From: JAVEVH01 sp964430365
GTDB lineage: Bacteria > Patescibacteriota > Dojkabacteria > SC72
Direction of reading: 5' to 3'
Assembly (NCBI GenBank): GCA_964430365.1
Contig: CAYSEU010000021.1
Coordinates: 1-11,797, forward strand
DNA length: 11,797 nt
Below are positions 1 to 6,202 of the stretch, in pieces. Position 1 is the stretch's first letter. Each line of letters opens with the position of its first letter. The notes under the pieces were generated by a model, which ran no database searches, was not told where the DNA came from, and saw only the letters and a program-made list of their open reading frames with translations. The position numbers and the translations under genes were made by a program.

Positions 1-480
1 TTTCATTTCCATATGCTGTTCCATCTCTTCTCTAGATTTTTTAGATTGTATTATCTTACTCATTGGTACTTCCCCTGCGGGATTAAAAGGTATTACTATG
101 AAGAAGTTTTTATCTAATACATCATTTTGTACAATGAGATTTTGTATAAATTCGGTATATATCTGTAATTGTTTTTTAAGACCTTGAGACATAGAGTCTT
201 TTTCCTGTTCTTTAAGGTAGTCTACATAGTTAGAAATATCTACTCTTCTAGTTCTTATTAATATCTGTATATGGAAATTAAGAGAGTTAAGCAATCCAGC
301 AAAGGCATATACCTTACCATCTTGTTCATACTCTGCCAAAAGGTCAAAGTTAATTGCAGATGTTTGTATTACCAAAGCTACGCTCCCACTCTTAGTTACT
401 ACTAAGTCATCTACAATATCTCTAACTTCTAGATGTTCCTGTGTAGACTCAATTGTTCTTGCTCTTGCTTTAGAATCCAT
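1..480 (-). CDS. TraC-like / VirB4 N-terminal-type protein, partial (5' 160 codons)
   Basis: Only the first 160 codons are visible; the gene runs off the left edge with no stop. The start is the ATG at 480-478, which shares one base with the TAA stop of the upstream PrgI gene (TAATG), so translation is probably coupled. The visible part has no Walker motif. Residues 18-40 (LEVRDIV, then SGSVALVIQTSAINFDLL) and 55-90 (YAFAGLLNSLNFHIQILIRT followed by RRVDISNYVDYL) match the pattern I know from CPR TraC-like proteins and the N-terminal region of VirB4/TraC ATPases of type IV secretion systems. Residues about 90-125 look helical or coiled, and residues 126-133 (FFIVIPFN) form a hydrophobic strand. 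Encoded right after a PrgI protein, it likely belongs to a type IV secretion-like apparatus at the cytoplasmic face of the membrane. It could be a stand-alone TraC-like protein with the ATPase encoded separately next, or a full VirB4; the window cannot tell. Confidence 0.75.
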   Translation of the reverse strand, partial: MDSKARARTIESTQEHLEVRDIVDDLVVTKSGSVALVIQTSAINFDLLAEYEQDGKVYAFAGLLNSLNFHIQILIRTRRVDISNYVDYLKEQEKDSMSQGLKKQLQIYTEFIQNLIVQNDVLDKNFFIVIPFNPAGEVPMSKIIQSKKSREEMEQHMEMK

Positions 481-1337
481 TATTTTACAGTAATTTTTAA
501 AGGTAATTTACTTGTATTCTTACTTCTTACAAATCTAATATTAGGCATTTTAGAGGGTAATCCCTCAAACTCGATATGATATACCCCTTCAGGAAATTCC
601 TTATTTGTTAGGAAGTATCCATTTGGGCCCGTCTTATTCCCATACAAAATCTTACCATTAATATCCTTAAGGTATGTATTTATACCTGTTAAGGGTTGGT
701 TTTCCTTAGTAGCTAACCATACATTAATATTACCGGGTAGTTTATCTATACTTTTAATTGGGAATTGGTATCTAGAAATATTATCATCTGTAATCGTAAT
801 TACATTATCCGTGTTATCTAAAAATCTTGGTTGATCTATCTGTGTTTCTTCCTTCTTAGGGATATTCTTTTGTGCATTCTCTAAGATTGCTTTTGCATTT
901 TTTTCATCTAAAATATCATCACCAGGTGTTTCCTTGAATATCTCTATTTTTTTTACAGGGATCTTTGCTCCTCCTATCACCTTTACTTCATCTTCCTCTG
1001 CTTGTGTTACTGTCGGTTTGGATCTTTGATCTTTTAGTGCTTTATTTAACCATACCCTTTGTGTAGGTTTATTAATTGCTGAGAAGTAATTAAGAATGAA
1101 TTTATCTGCAGGTTGATCATTAATTGGAACTAGAGCAAAAAAAGCTCCTAGGCCTGAGAATATTGCAAAAAGAGGTATACCAATGATTCCAGGTATTTGT
1201 CCTTTTGATGAGGAGTAGAGGAATATACCTCCTATACTTATACCAATAGCGAGATAGGTAAACTCTCTAAGAGTAAACTTAGTAAAGAGTTTAAATTCTA
1301 CATCTAATACGTTTTGTGGTATAGCGTGTTGTCTCAT
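480..1337 (-). CDS. PrgI-family membrane protein with C-terminal Ig/transthyretin-like domain
   Basis: This is a 285-residue protein. The N-terminus (MRQHAIPQNVLDVEFKLF, then FTLREFTYLAIG) is the typical start of the PrgI family, small membrane components of type IV secretion-like systems. Two membrane segments lie at about 26-43 and 47-70. A charged, probably disordered linker spans about 100-195. Residues 200-285 form a predicted beta domain containing GPNGYF and FPEGVYHIEFEG, which resembles carboxypeptidase-regulatory/transthyretin-like domains; I infer this domain from pattern only. The family is often little more than the membrane part, so the long tail is notable. It lies 49 nt downstream of recF with no convincing promoter between them, and its TAA overlaps the start of the TraC-like gene. 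The region before the ATG (CTATCTATAA) has no Shine-Dalgarno sequence. The family assignment is fairly secure; the biological cargo of the apparatus is unknown. Confidence 0.85.
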   Translation of the reverse strand: MRQHAIPQNVLDVEFKLFTKFTLREFTYLAIGISIGGIFLYSSSKGQIPGIIGIPLFAIFSGLGAFFALVPINDQPADKFILNYFSAINKPTQRVWLNKALKDQRSKPTVTQAEEDEVKVIGGAKIPVKKIEIFKETPGDDILDEKNAKAILENAQKNIPKKEETQIDQPRFLDNTDNVITITDDNISRYQFPIKSIDKLPGNINVWLATKENQPLTGINTYLKDINGKILYGNKTGPNGYFLTNKEFPEGVYHIEFEGLPSKMPNIRFVRSKNTSKLPLKITVK

Positions 1338-1386
1338 TTATAGATAGTTTAGCAGAATTAATGGGAATAGTGGAGAGAATATACTT

Positions 1387-2460
1387 TTATGAGCCATTTA
1401 GATGTATTAATTGTGCATCCTTAAGTAATGATTTAGGTAAGGATTTATAATTTATTACTGTGATAAAGGTTTGTTGTCTGTCCAAAAGTTTTTTTTCAAA
1501 TATCTTTTCTGTATTTAATATATCTAATTCAGATGCTATATCATCTAGAAGTAATACGGGGTATTTAGATGTTTTTTCAAATACAATCTCTTGGGTTTGA
1601 AATATGAGTTTACCAATAGCTAATCTTTTTTCACCTCTTGAACCGAATTTTCTAATATCCTTATCTCTAAAGATATCCCAGTCATCTCTATGGGGTCCTA
1701 CATTGGTATATCCAGTAGCAATATCCCTCTTCTTACTTCCCTCTAAATCTTGTTCTATACACTCTTTGAGGTATTGGATATTACTTAGTTTTCTCCTATC
1801 AAATTGTACTCCCGTTTTATACTGTACATCATATTCATTTTTAGAGAGATCTTTAGTAAGTGATATCCTATTTTGTAATATATATGCAGATGTAAGAGAG
1901 AAATGTTCACTCCAAAAATTTAATTGGGGGTCATTAATAGCTATAATTCCTTTTTCATAGAAGAGTTTAGAGAGTTTCTTAAGGTATGCATTTCTTTGTC
2001 TAAGAATCTTTTTAAAGTCTTTTAAAAGGGTCTCATATTCGTAATCATATTTTAGGATTGTTGAATCTAAAAAGATTCTTCTTTCTAAAGGAGATATCAT
2101 TAGTAATTCTATTTTCTCTGGATTAAAGATATTGGAGGATCTCTTTTCGAAAAATGTAGAAGGTTTTACATTCTTACTCTCTATTTTGAATACTCTTTTA
2201 CTAATATCTTTAAAGTATGAATATGATTTACCTTCCTCTATACTCTCTATTCTAGTATGTGCATTACTATTCTGATCTACATTAATATATTCATTGGTAG
2301 ATGCCCATGGAGATGTTCCTGTATTTAATAGGTATATGGCTTCTAATACAGAGCTCTTACCCTGTGCATTATGTCCGTAAAAGATTACAATATTTTTATC
2401 AAATTCAAAGACTTTGTCTTTAAACTTTCTGAAATTTGTTAATACTAATTTTTCAATCAT
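1387..2460 (-). CDS. recF: DNA replication and repair protein RecF
   Basis: RecF is an SMC-like ABC ATPase that recognises gapped DNA and helps load RecA through RecOR. The length, 357 residues, is normal for the family. Visible motifs, in order: N-terminal LTNFRKF at 7-13; Walker A GHNAQGKSS at 29-37; the RecF-typical PLERRIFLD at 124-132 and RQRNAYLKK at 154-162; GPHRDD at 255-260; the ABC signature region FGSRGEKR at 272-279; Walker B VLLLDDIASELD at 302-313; and the following QTFITVI at 330-336. All catalytic elements look intact. The signature reads SRGE where many RecF proteins have SQGQ. The ATG overlaps the lepA stop (TAATG), so the gene is probably translated by coupling to lepA. RecF is usually encoded near dnaA-dnaN; here it sits behind lepA and ahead of secretion genes. 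There is no Shine-Dalgarno sequence. Confidence 0.95.
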   Translation of the reverse strand: MIEKLVLTNFRKFKDKVFEFDKNIVIFYGHNAQGKSSVLEAIYLLNTGTSPWASTNEYINVDQNSNAHTRIESIEEGKSYSYFKDISKRVFKIESKNVKPSTFFEKRSSNIFNPEKIELLMISPLERRIFLDSTILKYDYEYETLLKDFKKILRQRNAYLKKLSKLFYEKGIIAINDPQLNFWSEHFSLTSAYILQNRISLTKDLSKNEYDVQYKTGVQFDRRKLSNIQYLKECIEQDLEGSKKRDIATGYTNVGPHRDDWDIFRDKDIRKFGSRGEKRLAIGKLIFQTQEIVFEKTSKYPVLLLDDIASELDILNTEKIFEKKLLDRQQTFITVINYKSLPKSLLKDAQLIHLNGS

Positions 2461-4283
2461 TAGGTTTTTAAAATACTTAAGAATGCCTCTTGAGGGATAT
2501 TTACATTCCCTATCGTTTTTAATCTCTTTTTACCCTTCTTCTGTTTTTCTAGAAGTTTAAGACGTCTGGTATAGTCCCCTCCGTAGAGTTTAGCTGTTAC
2601 ATCTTTTCTAAATGCTTTTACATCCTCTCTTGCTATTATCTTAGCTCCAATAGAGGCTTGGAGTGGAATGGGGAACTGTTGTCTGGGTATCTCTTCTTTC
2701 ATTACTTCCAAGAGTTTAGCTGCTTTAGGTCTAGCTAATTCTTTGGTCTCTAGAAAACTTAATGCAGGTATCTCTTCATGATTAACAAGTACAGATACTT
2801 TTACTAAGTCTACAGGAAAGAAATCTATTAATTCATATTCCATAGAGGCATACCCACTTGATTTGTTTTTAAGTAAATCAAAGAAATTGGATACTAAGGA
2901 TGCTAATGGCATATCATATTCTAATATGATGTACTGATCTTTAAGTTGTATGTCACCAGAGGTATTAGAAAGATATTGTGTATTTACATATACACCTCTT
3001 TTATATTGGCAAAGATCCATTAGAGCACCCATATATCTATCTGGGGTCATTATTTTTAACCTTACCCAAGGTTCTAATATCTCGGATACTTCAGATGGGT
3101 CTGGTAGTTCCTGTGGGGTTTGTATCTCTAATTTAGTACCATCTGTTTTAGTTATTTTATACTCAACAGTAGGTGCTGTAACTATTAAATTTACATCATA
3201 TTCTCTTTCTAATCTTTCCTGTACTATCTCCATATGAAGGAGTCCTAGAAATCCACATCTAAATCCAGAGCCTAAGAGATTAGATCTTTGGTCTGAGAAA
3301 GTTAAAGCCCCATCATTCATACTTAATTTATTCAACCCTATCTTTAATGGCTCGTATTGGTCTGTAGTTACTGGAAAGAATGTAGCGAATACATTTGGTT
3401 TAGGTATCTTATATCCTTCTAAGGGTATTGTCTCCTTACTGTTTGATATTGTATCTCCTACTGTAAACATACTAATATCTTTAAATCCAGTAGCTATATA
3501 TCCTACCTCTCCACAGTTTAAAAATGTAGTTTCTTCTAAATTAGGAGTGAATATCCCTATTTCAGTTGGTTTAAATTTCTCACCTTTTTGTAATATATAG
3601 AGATCATCTGCTTTACCAGGTACATATTTTGCTTTACCTTCGAATATCCTTACAGCAACAACTACACCTCTATGTTCATCATAGAAGGAATCAAAGATTA
3701 GGGCTTTTAATGGTGCATTACTCTCTCCCTTTGGAGTAGGGCATTTATCTACAATTGCATCTAGTAACTGTTCTACTCCCTCACCTGTCTTACCTGATAC
3801 TTTTAATATCTCTTCTCTTTTAAAACCTAGTAATTGAATTAATTCATCTTCCCTTTCTTTAATATTTACATTGGGTAAATCTATCTTATTTATCACAGGT
3901 ATTAATGTGAGTCCTAACTCTAAGGCTTTTTGAGTGTTAGAAATGGTTTGTGCTTGTACTCCCTGAGATGCATCTACTAGAAGTAGGGCACCTTCGCATG
4001 CTACTAAGGAACGTGATACTTCATATGAGAAATCTACATGTCCGGGAGTATCTATCAGGTTAAGTTGAAAATTTTTCCATATCATTCTACATGCCTGTAG
4101 TTTAATGGTAATACCTTTCTCTTGTTCTAAGTCTAACCTATCTAATATTCTTGATTCTCTCTTATCTCTAGAGATATCTATATGAGCGGCCTCTAACATC
4201 CTATCTGCTAATGTAGATTTACCATGGTCTATATGTGCAATTATTGAGAAATTGCGAATTTTATTTATATCAGTATCACCCAT
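2460..4283 (-). CDS. lepA: Elongation factor 4 (LepA), ribosome-associated GTPase
   Basis: LepA is a translational GTPase that binds the ribosome, with proposed roles in back-translocation and in 30S biogenesis. The 607 residues match the usual length of about 600. GTPase motifs: G1 AHIDHGKS at 16-23, switch I/G2 EKGITIK around 55-61, G3 DTPGHVDF at 78-85, G4 NKID at 132-135, and G5 SGKTG at 163-167. Downstream are the canonical SGFRCGFLGLLHMEIVQERL block and the LepA-specific C-terminal domain with FRKDVTAKLYGGDYTRRLKL, then KGKKRLK and the NIPQEAFLSIL end. All domains are complete. The ATG at 4283 gives the expected N-terminus (MGDTDINKIRNFSIIAHID). It lies 52 nt after the 184-residue gene, and overlapping TATAAT hexamers occur just upstream, so it may also have its own promoter giving a very short leader. 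Its TAA overlaps the recF start. Confidence 0.98.
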   Translation of the reverse strand: MGDTDINKIRNFSIIAHIDHGKSTLADRMLEAAHIDISRDKRESRILDRLDLEQEKGITIKLQACRMIWKNFQLNLIDTPGHVDFSYEVSRSLVACEGALLLVDASQGVQAQTISNTQKALELGLTLIPVINKIDLPNVNIKEREDELIQLLGFKREEILKVSGKTGEGVEQLLDAIVDKCPTPKGESNAPLKALIFDSFYDEHRGVVVAVRIFEGKAKYVPGKADDLYILQKGEKFKPTEIGIFTPNLEETTFLNCGEVGYIATGFKDISMFTVGDTISNSKETIPLEGYKIPKPNVFATFFPVTTDQYEPLKIGLNKLSMNDGALTFSDQRSNLLGSGFRCGFLGLLHMEIVQERLEREYDVNLIVTAPTVEYKITKTDGTKLEIQTPQELPDPSEVSEILEPWVRLKIMTPDRYMGALMDLCQYKRGVYVNTQYLSNTSGDIQLKDQYIILEYDMPLASLVSNFFDLLKNKSSGYASMEYELIDFFPVDLVKVSVLVNHEEIPALSFLETKELARPKAAKLLEVMKEEIPRQQFPIPLQASIGAKIIAREDVKAFRKDVTAKLYGGDYTRRLKLLEKQKKGKKRLKTIGNVNIPQEAFLSILKT

Positions 4284-4295
4284 AGAATACGGGTT

Positions 4296-4306
4296 ATTAT
4301 ATTATA
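4296..4306 (-). promoter_or_regulatory. Candidate -10 element(s) of a lepA promoter
   Basis: On the minus strand, TATAATATAAT contains two overlapping perfect -10 hexamers (4306-4301 and 4301-4296). The second ends 12 nt before the lepA ATG, so a transcript would have a leader of only about 5-11 nt. No good -35 is present at 17 nt; the nearest candidate, TTTACT at 4326-4321, has a 19-nt spacer to the second hexamer and 14 nt to the first. In AT-rich DNA this may be chance, but the position in the only gap of this size ahead of lepA is suggestive. Confidence 0.35.
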
Positions 4307-4329
4307 TTTTTACTAAGAAGAGTAAAGAG

Positions 4330-4345
4330 AGAGTATTAATACTCT
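4330..4345. repeat. Perfect 16-bp palindrome at the 3' end of the 184-residue gene
   Basis: AGAGTATTAATACTCT reads identically on both strands. It covers the TAA stop (4338-4336) of the upstream minus-strand gene and ends 46 bp before lepA. As RNA it could fold only into a 6-bp stem with a TTAA loop. On the minus strand it is followed by a pyrimidine-rich stretch (CTCTTTACTCTTCTT) without a true T-run, so it would be a weak terminator or attenuator at best. As DNA it could be an operator. A chance origin is possible. Confidence 0.4.
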
Positions 4346-4890
4346 ATTTCTTTTATTTTTAATGTAAAATCTTCTTCGAATTGTACATTCGAAAAACTCT
4401 CAATTGCGAGAAAAATCACATACTTTTTATTAGGTACTAAGGTAATCTTTTGATTACTTACATCACCCTTTGGACTTTGTAGTCTATATACCTGATCTTC
4501 AATTATCATGGTTATATCAGAACCTGTTGGTAGTGCTGTATTACCATATATTTCTAATACTACCTCTTCCTGTTTGTTATTGATTATTTCTAATATTGGT
4601 TTAGAGTATCTATCTGCTTCTCTTCGTGTTAATACTGTTGTATATGTATATACTCCATCTACTTTCTCTACCTTTTCTTTGTTAAAAATCTGGTGAGTAC
4701 CACCTATTACATTAATGGAAAGTTCAGCCTTATTACTTACTCCCAAGATATCTATCTGTTTAAGAGTTTTGGTTATTGGTTCTAAGTTTACTACAGTAAT
4801 TGAAGGTATTATGAAGAGTAGTGCTAGTAAGCCAAATGCTACTGGTTCTAAGACTAGGTTTGCAAATTTTTTAAGCTTTTGATTTTTCAT
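4336..4890 (-). CDS. Unrecognised single-pass membrane protein with extracytoplasmic beta domain
   Basis: I do not recognise a family for this 184-residue protein. It has a short basic N-terminus (MKNQKLKKF), one hydrophobic segment at about 13-34 that reads as a signal anchor, and then about 150 residues rich in alternating hydrophobic residues, which suggests a beta-sandwich outside the cell (for example VVLEIYGN at 110-117 and KKYVIFLAIE at 155-164). There are no cysteines and no obvious catalytic motif. It begins 2 nt after the stop of the 182-residue membrane protein gene, so the two were probably made together and may form a complex. Both lie between rpsT and lepA. No Shine-Dalgarno sequence precedes the ATG. 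The reading frame is convincing as a gene; the function is unknown. Confidence 0.8.
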   Translation of the reverse strand: MKNQKLKKFANLVLEPVAFGLLALLFIIPSITVVNLEPITKTLKQIDILGVSNKAELSINVIGGTHQIFNKEKVEKVDGVYTYTTVLTRREADRYSKPILEIINNKQEEVVLEIYGNTALPTGSDITMIIEDQVYRLQSPKGDVSNQKITLVPNKKYVIFLAIESFSNVQFEEDFTLKIKEIEY

Positions 4891-4892
4891 AC

Positions 4893-5441
4893 TTAGTAAT
4901 ATTTACTACTACTAGGATATACTTTATTTGTCTCAACTTCAAATGCTTTTAGTGCTCCGAATGCAGTGAAGAATGAGATTACGCTTCCTACTATGGCTAT
5001 CCAAGTATATGTGTCTCCCTCAAAAGAATTTTTAATTACGATAGCGGATGCTAACCAAAGGAATGCACACCAGATGAAGATTTTTAAAAAGGTAGTATTA
5101 TCCTTAGTTATCCAATTAAGCATATTGAATTTAGCAACCTTTACAATGGTTTTAGGATTATCCATTGTAGATTGAAATATTACTGTTTTAACAATGAGAT
5201 ATATTGTTGGTACTGTTAGAGCAAGTAACATTAGTAAGTCGGAGATAGAGTTTACAAAGTATGTAACTTCACCTTCTTGAAAATATATTTGAGTAGAAAA
5301 AATGCCGTTAATATCATTTCCTATTTCTAAGGAGAAACCGTAGATAGCACTAATTACAAAAATACCCAATGCTTTCCCAGCTATCATTAAGATTGCTGGC
5401 ATTAGGGAATTCTTAAGTGCTCTTTTTAGTAGTTTTGACAT
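4893..5441 (-). CDS. Unrecognised four-pass membrane protein
   Basis: This 182-residue protein has a basic amphipathic N-terminus (MSKLLKRALKNSL) and four likely membrane helices at about 14-36, 66-88, 119-136 and 144-166. A polar loop at 37-62 and a charged cytoplasmic-looking loop at 89-117 (STMDNPKTIVKVAKF) separate them. The tail is short and Ser/Tyr-rich (SSSKYY). No catalytic or binding motif is recognisable. The ATG lies inside the 3' end of rpsT in another frame, a 29-bp same-strand overlap, so its translation probably depends on ribosomes finishing rpsT. The gene for the 184-residue protein follows after 2 nt, so I infer the two work together, perhaps as a membrane complex with an extracytoplasmic partner. 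Possible relation to type IV secretion or pilin components was considered but nothing in the sequence supports it. Confidence 0.8.
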   Translation of the reverse strand: MSKLLKRALKNSLMPAILMIAGKALGIFVISAIYGFSLEIGNDINGIFSTQIYFQEGEVTYFVNSISDLLMLLALTVPTIYLIVKTVIFQSTMDNPKTIVKVAKFNMLNWITKDNTTFLKIFIWCAFLWLASAIVIKNSFEGDTYTWIAIVGSVISFFTAFGALKAFEVETNKVYPSSSKYY

Positions 5442-5709
5442 TATTTATGGACAGTTTGTTAAGTTGAACTGCAAGTCTAGACTTTTTTCTACTTGCTTTC
5501 CCCTTCTTTATAACATGTTTCTTAGTTGCTTTGTCAAGAACTTTATAAACCTGTTTTAGGGATTTCTCTGCTTTAGTTTTATCCTCAGTATTTACATACT
5601 CTTGGAATTTCTTAGTAGATCTCTTAACTCTCTTTCTTAACCTGTCATTGTAGACTGTTTTTCTCTTAGTACTTCTAAGATCTTTTATTGATGTTTTTAG
5701 ATTTGGCAT
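5413..5709 (-). CDS. rpsT: 30S ribosomal protein S20
   Basis: S20 is a primary 16S rRNA-binding protein of the small subunit. The protein is 98 residues, very basic and helical. It starts MPNLKTSIKDLRSTKRK and carries the diagnostic late block KGKASRKKSRLAVQLNKL at about 69-86. I chose the ATG at 5709 rather than the in-frame ATG at 5739, because S20 proteins start with MPN-type sequences and because a strong candidate promoter places the transcript start near 5744, only about 5 nt before the upstream ATG. The C-terminus after KLNKL-like residues extends about 12 residues beyond a typical S20 and overlaps the next gene by 29 bp. There is no clear Shine-Dalgarno sequence (GTAAAG directly before ATG). 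The leader would be about 35 nt. It is the first gene of a minus-strand series running through lepA and recF. Confidence 0.95.
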   Translation of the reverse strand: MPNLKTSIKDLRSTKRKTVYNDRLRKRVKRSTKKFQEYVNTEDKTKAEKSLKQVYKVLDKATKKHVIKKGKASRKKSRLAVQLNKLSINNVKTTKKST

Positions 5710-5746
5710 CTTTACGAAAATATTATTAAAATGAATCAATACTGCG

Positions 5747-5761
5747 ATGTATTATATACAT
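5747..5761. repeat. Small inverted repeat over the rpsT -10 region
   Basis: ATGTAT (5747-5752) and ATACAT (5756-5761) are a perfect 6-bp inverted repeat around a 3-bp centre. The repeat covers the rpsT -10 hexamer on the minus strand (5756-5751) and lies between the two divergent transcription starts. It could be an operator controlling rpsT, but AT-rich -10 sequences are themselves prone to such symmetry. Confidence 0.3.
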
Positions 5762-5779
5762 TAGTATTAGGTTTGTAAA
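5751..5779 (-). promoter_or_regulatory. rpsT promoter (TTTACA-17-TATAAT)
   Basis: On the minus strand TTTACA (5779-5774) is followed after 17 nt by a perfect TATAAT (5756-5751), a near-consensus sigma-70-type promoter. Transcription would begin near 5744, about 35 nt before the chosen rpsT start. Its -35 overlaps the -35 of the divergent plus-strand promoter, so binding of polymerase at one would be expected to hinder the other. Confidence 0.65.
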
Positions 5780-5801
5780 CAAGAAATTTTACTGATACAC
5801 T
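5773..5801 (+). promoter_or_regulatory. Divergent promoter for the small surface-protein pair (TTGTAA-17-TACACT, extended -10)
   Basis: TTGTAA (5773-5778) is followed after 17 nt by TACACT (5796-5801), and TG at 5793-5794 provides an extended -10 (TGaTACACT). The ATG of the downstream gene is 9 nt after the -10, so the start site near 5808 would leave a leader of only about 2-3 nt, close to leaderless. A second AT-rich hexamer, GATAAT (5803-5808), sits too near the ATG to serve as its -10. Confidence 0.5.
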
Positions 5802-5810
5802 AGATAATAT

Positions 5811-6200
5811 ATGATAAATACTAAAAAAGTATTACTTATTACTTTTGCTATTCTAATTCCAGTTATTACTATTGTTTCTTCAATATATTTGTTAAGTAAA
5901 AAGGAAGAAGATGTAAAAGGTGTAAGTGAAAATCAGGAGTTCTGTACTCCCTATATTACTAATATGATACCCAATGTAGCTAGCGTAGGAGAGGTTTACT
6001 ACTTCTCTCCAAGGGTAGTGGGATGTGCCCAAGAGGAAGTAGAAATTACAATAGATGGGGCGGAGTGGTTAAGTGTTGGAGAGGATAGGTATATATATGG
6101 TACTCCCACTAAAGCAGATGTAGGGATTCATAGGGTAATTTTTACTGTAAGTAGTATGGGTAGTAGTTCAGAATATATTGAATATATCGTAGTAGAGTAA
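5811..6200 (+). CDS. Small membrane-anchored protein with putative-Ig (He_PIG/cadherin-like) domain
   Basis: This 129-residue protein has a single hydrophobic segment at about 7-28 after MINTKK, read as a signal anchor, and a short linker to residue 44. Residues about 45-129 look like one Ig/cadherin-like domain of the He_PIG type: an SVGEVYYFSPRVVG strand pair, then AEWLSV, then YGTPTKADVGIHRVIFTVS, which is the typical pattern G-T-P-t..D-v-G-x-h/y-x-V. Two cysteines, C45 in CTPYITN and C72 in VVGC, could form a disulfide outside the cell. No enzyme motif is present, so a binding or structural surface role is inferred. It is the first gene after a divergent promoter, and the next gene starts 2 nt after its stop. 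That next protein shares the anchor-CTPY-Cys layout. Confidence 0.85.
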   Translation: MINTKKVLLITFAILIPVITIVSSIYLLSKKEEDVKGVSENQEFCTPYITNMIPNVASVGEVYYFSPRVVGCAQEEVEITIDGAEWLSVGEDRYIYGTPTKADVGIHRVIFTVSSMGSSSEYIEYIVVE

Positions 6201-6202
6201 AT

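Noticed and set aside
1..1337. An integrated conjugative element carrying the PrgI/TraC-like pair
   Set aside because: Such pairs are chromosomal and common in CPR genomes, base use matches the neighbours, and no relaxase, integrase or attachment site is visible here.
1338..1386. Possible promoter for the PrgI-TraC-like genes in the 49-nt gap after recF
   Set aside because: TAAACT near the ATG has no acceptable -35 at 16-19 nt, so read-through from lepA-recF is simpler.
1604..1960. 118-codon plus-strand open frame inside recF
   Set aside because: It is antisense to conserved RecF motifs and has no recognisable protein features.
5710..5739. Upstream in-frame ATG that would add ten residues to S20
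   Set aside because: S20 normally begins at the MPN-type sequence found at 5709, and the promoter places the transcript start only about 5 nt before 5739.
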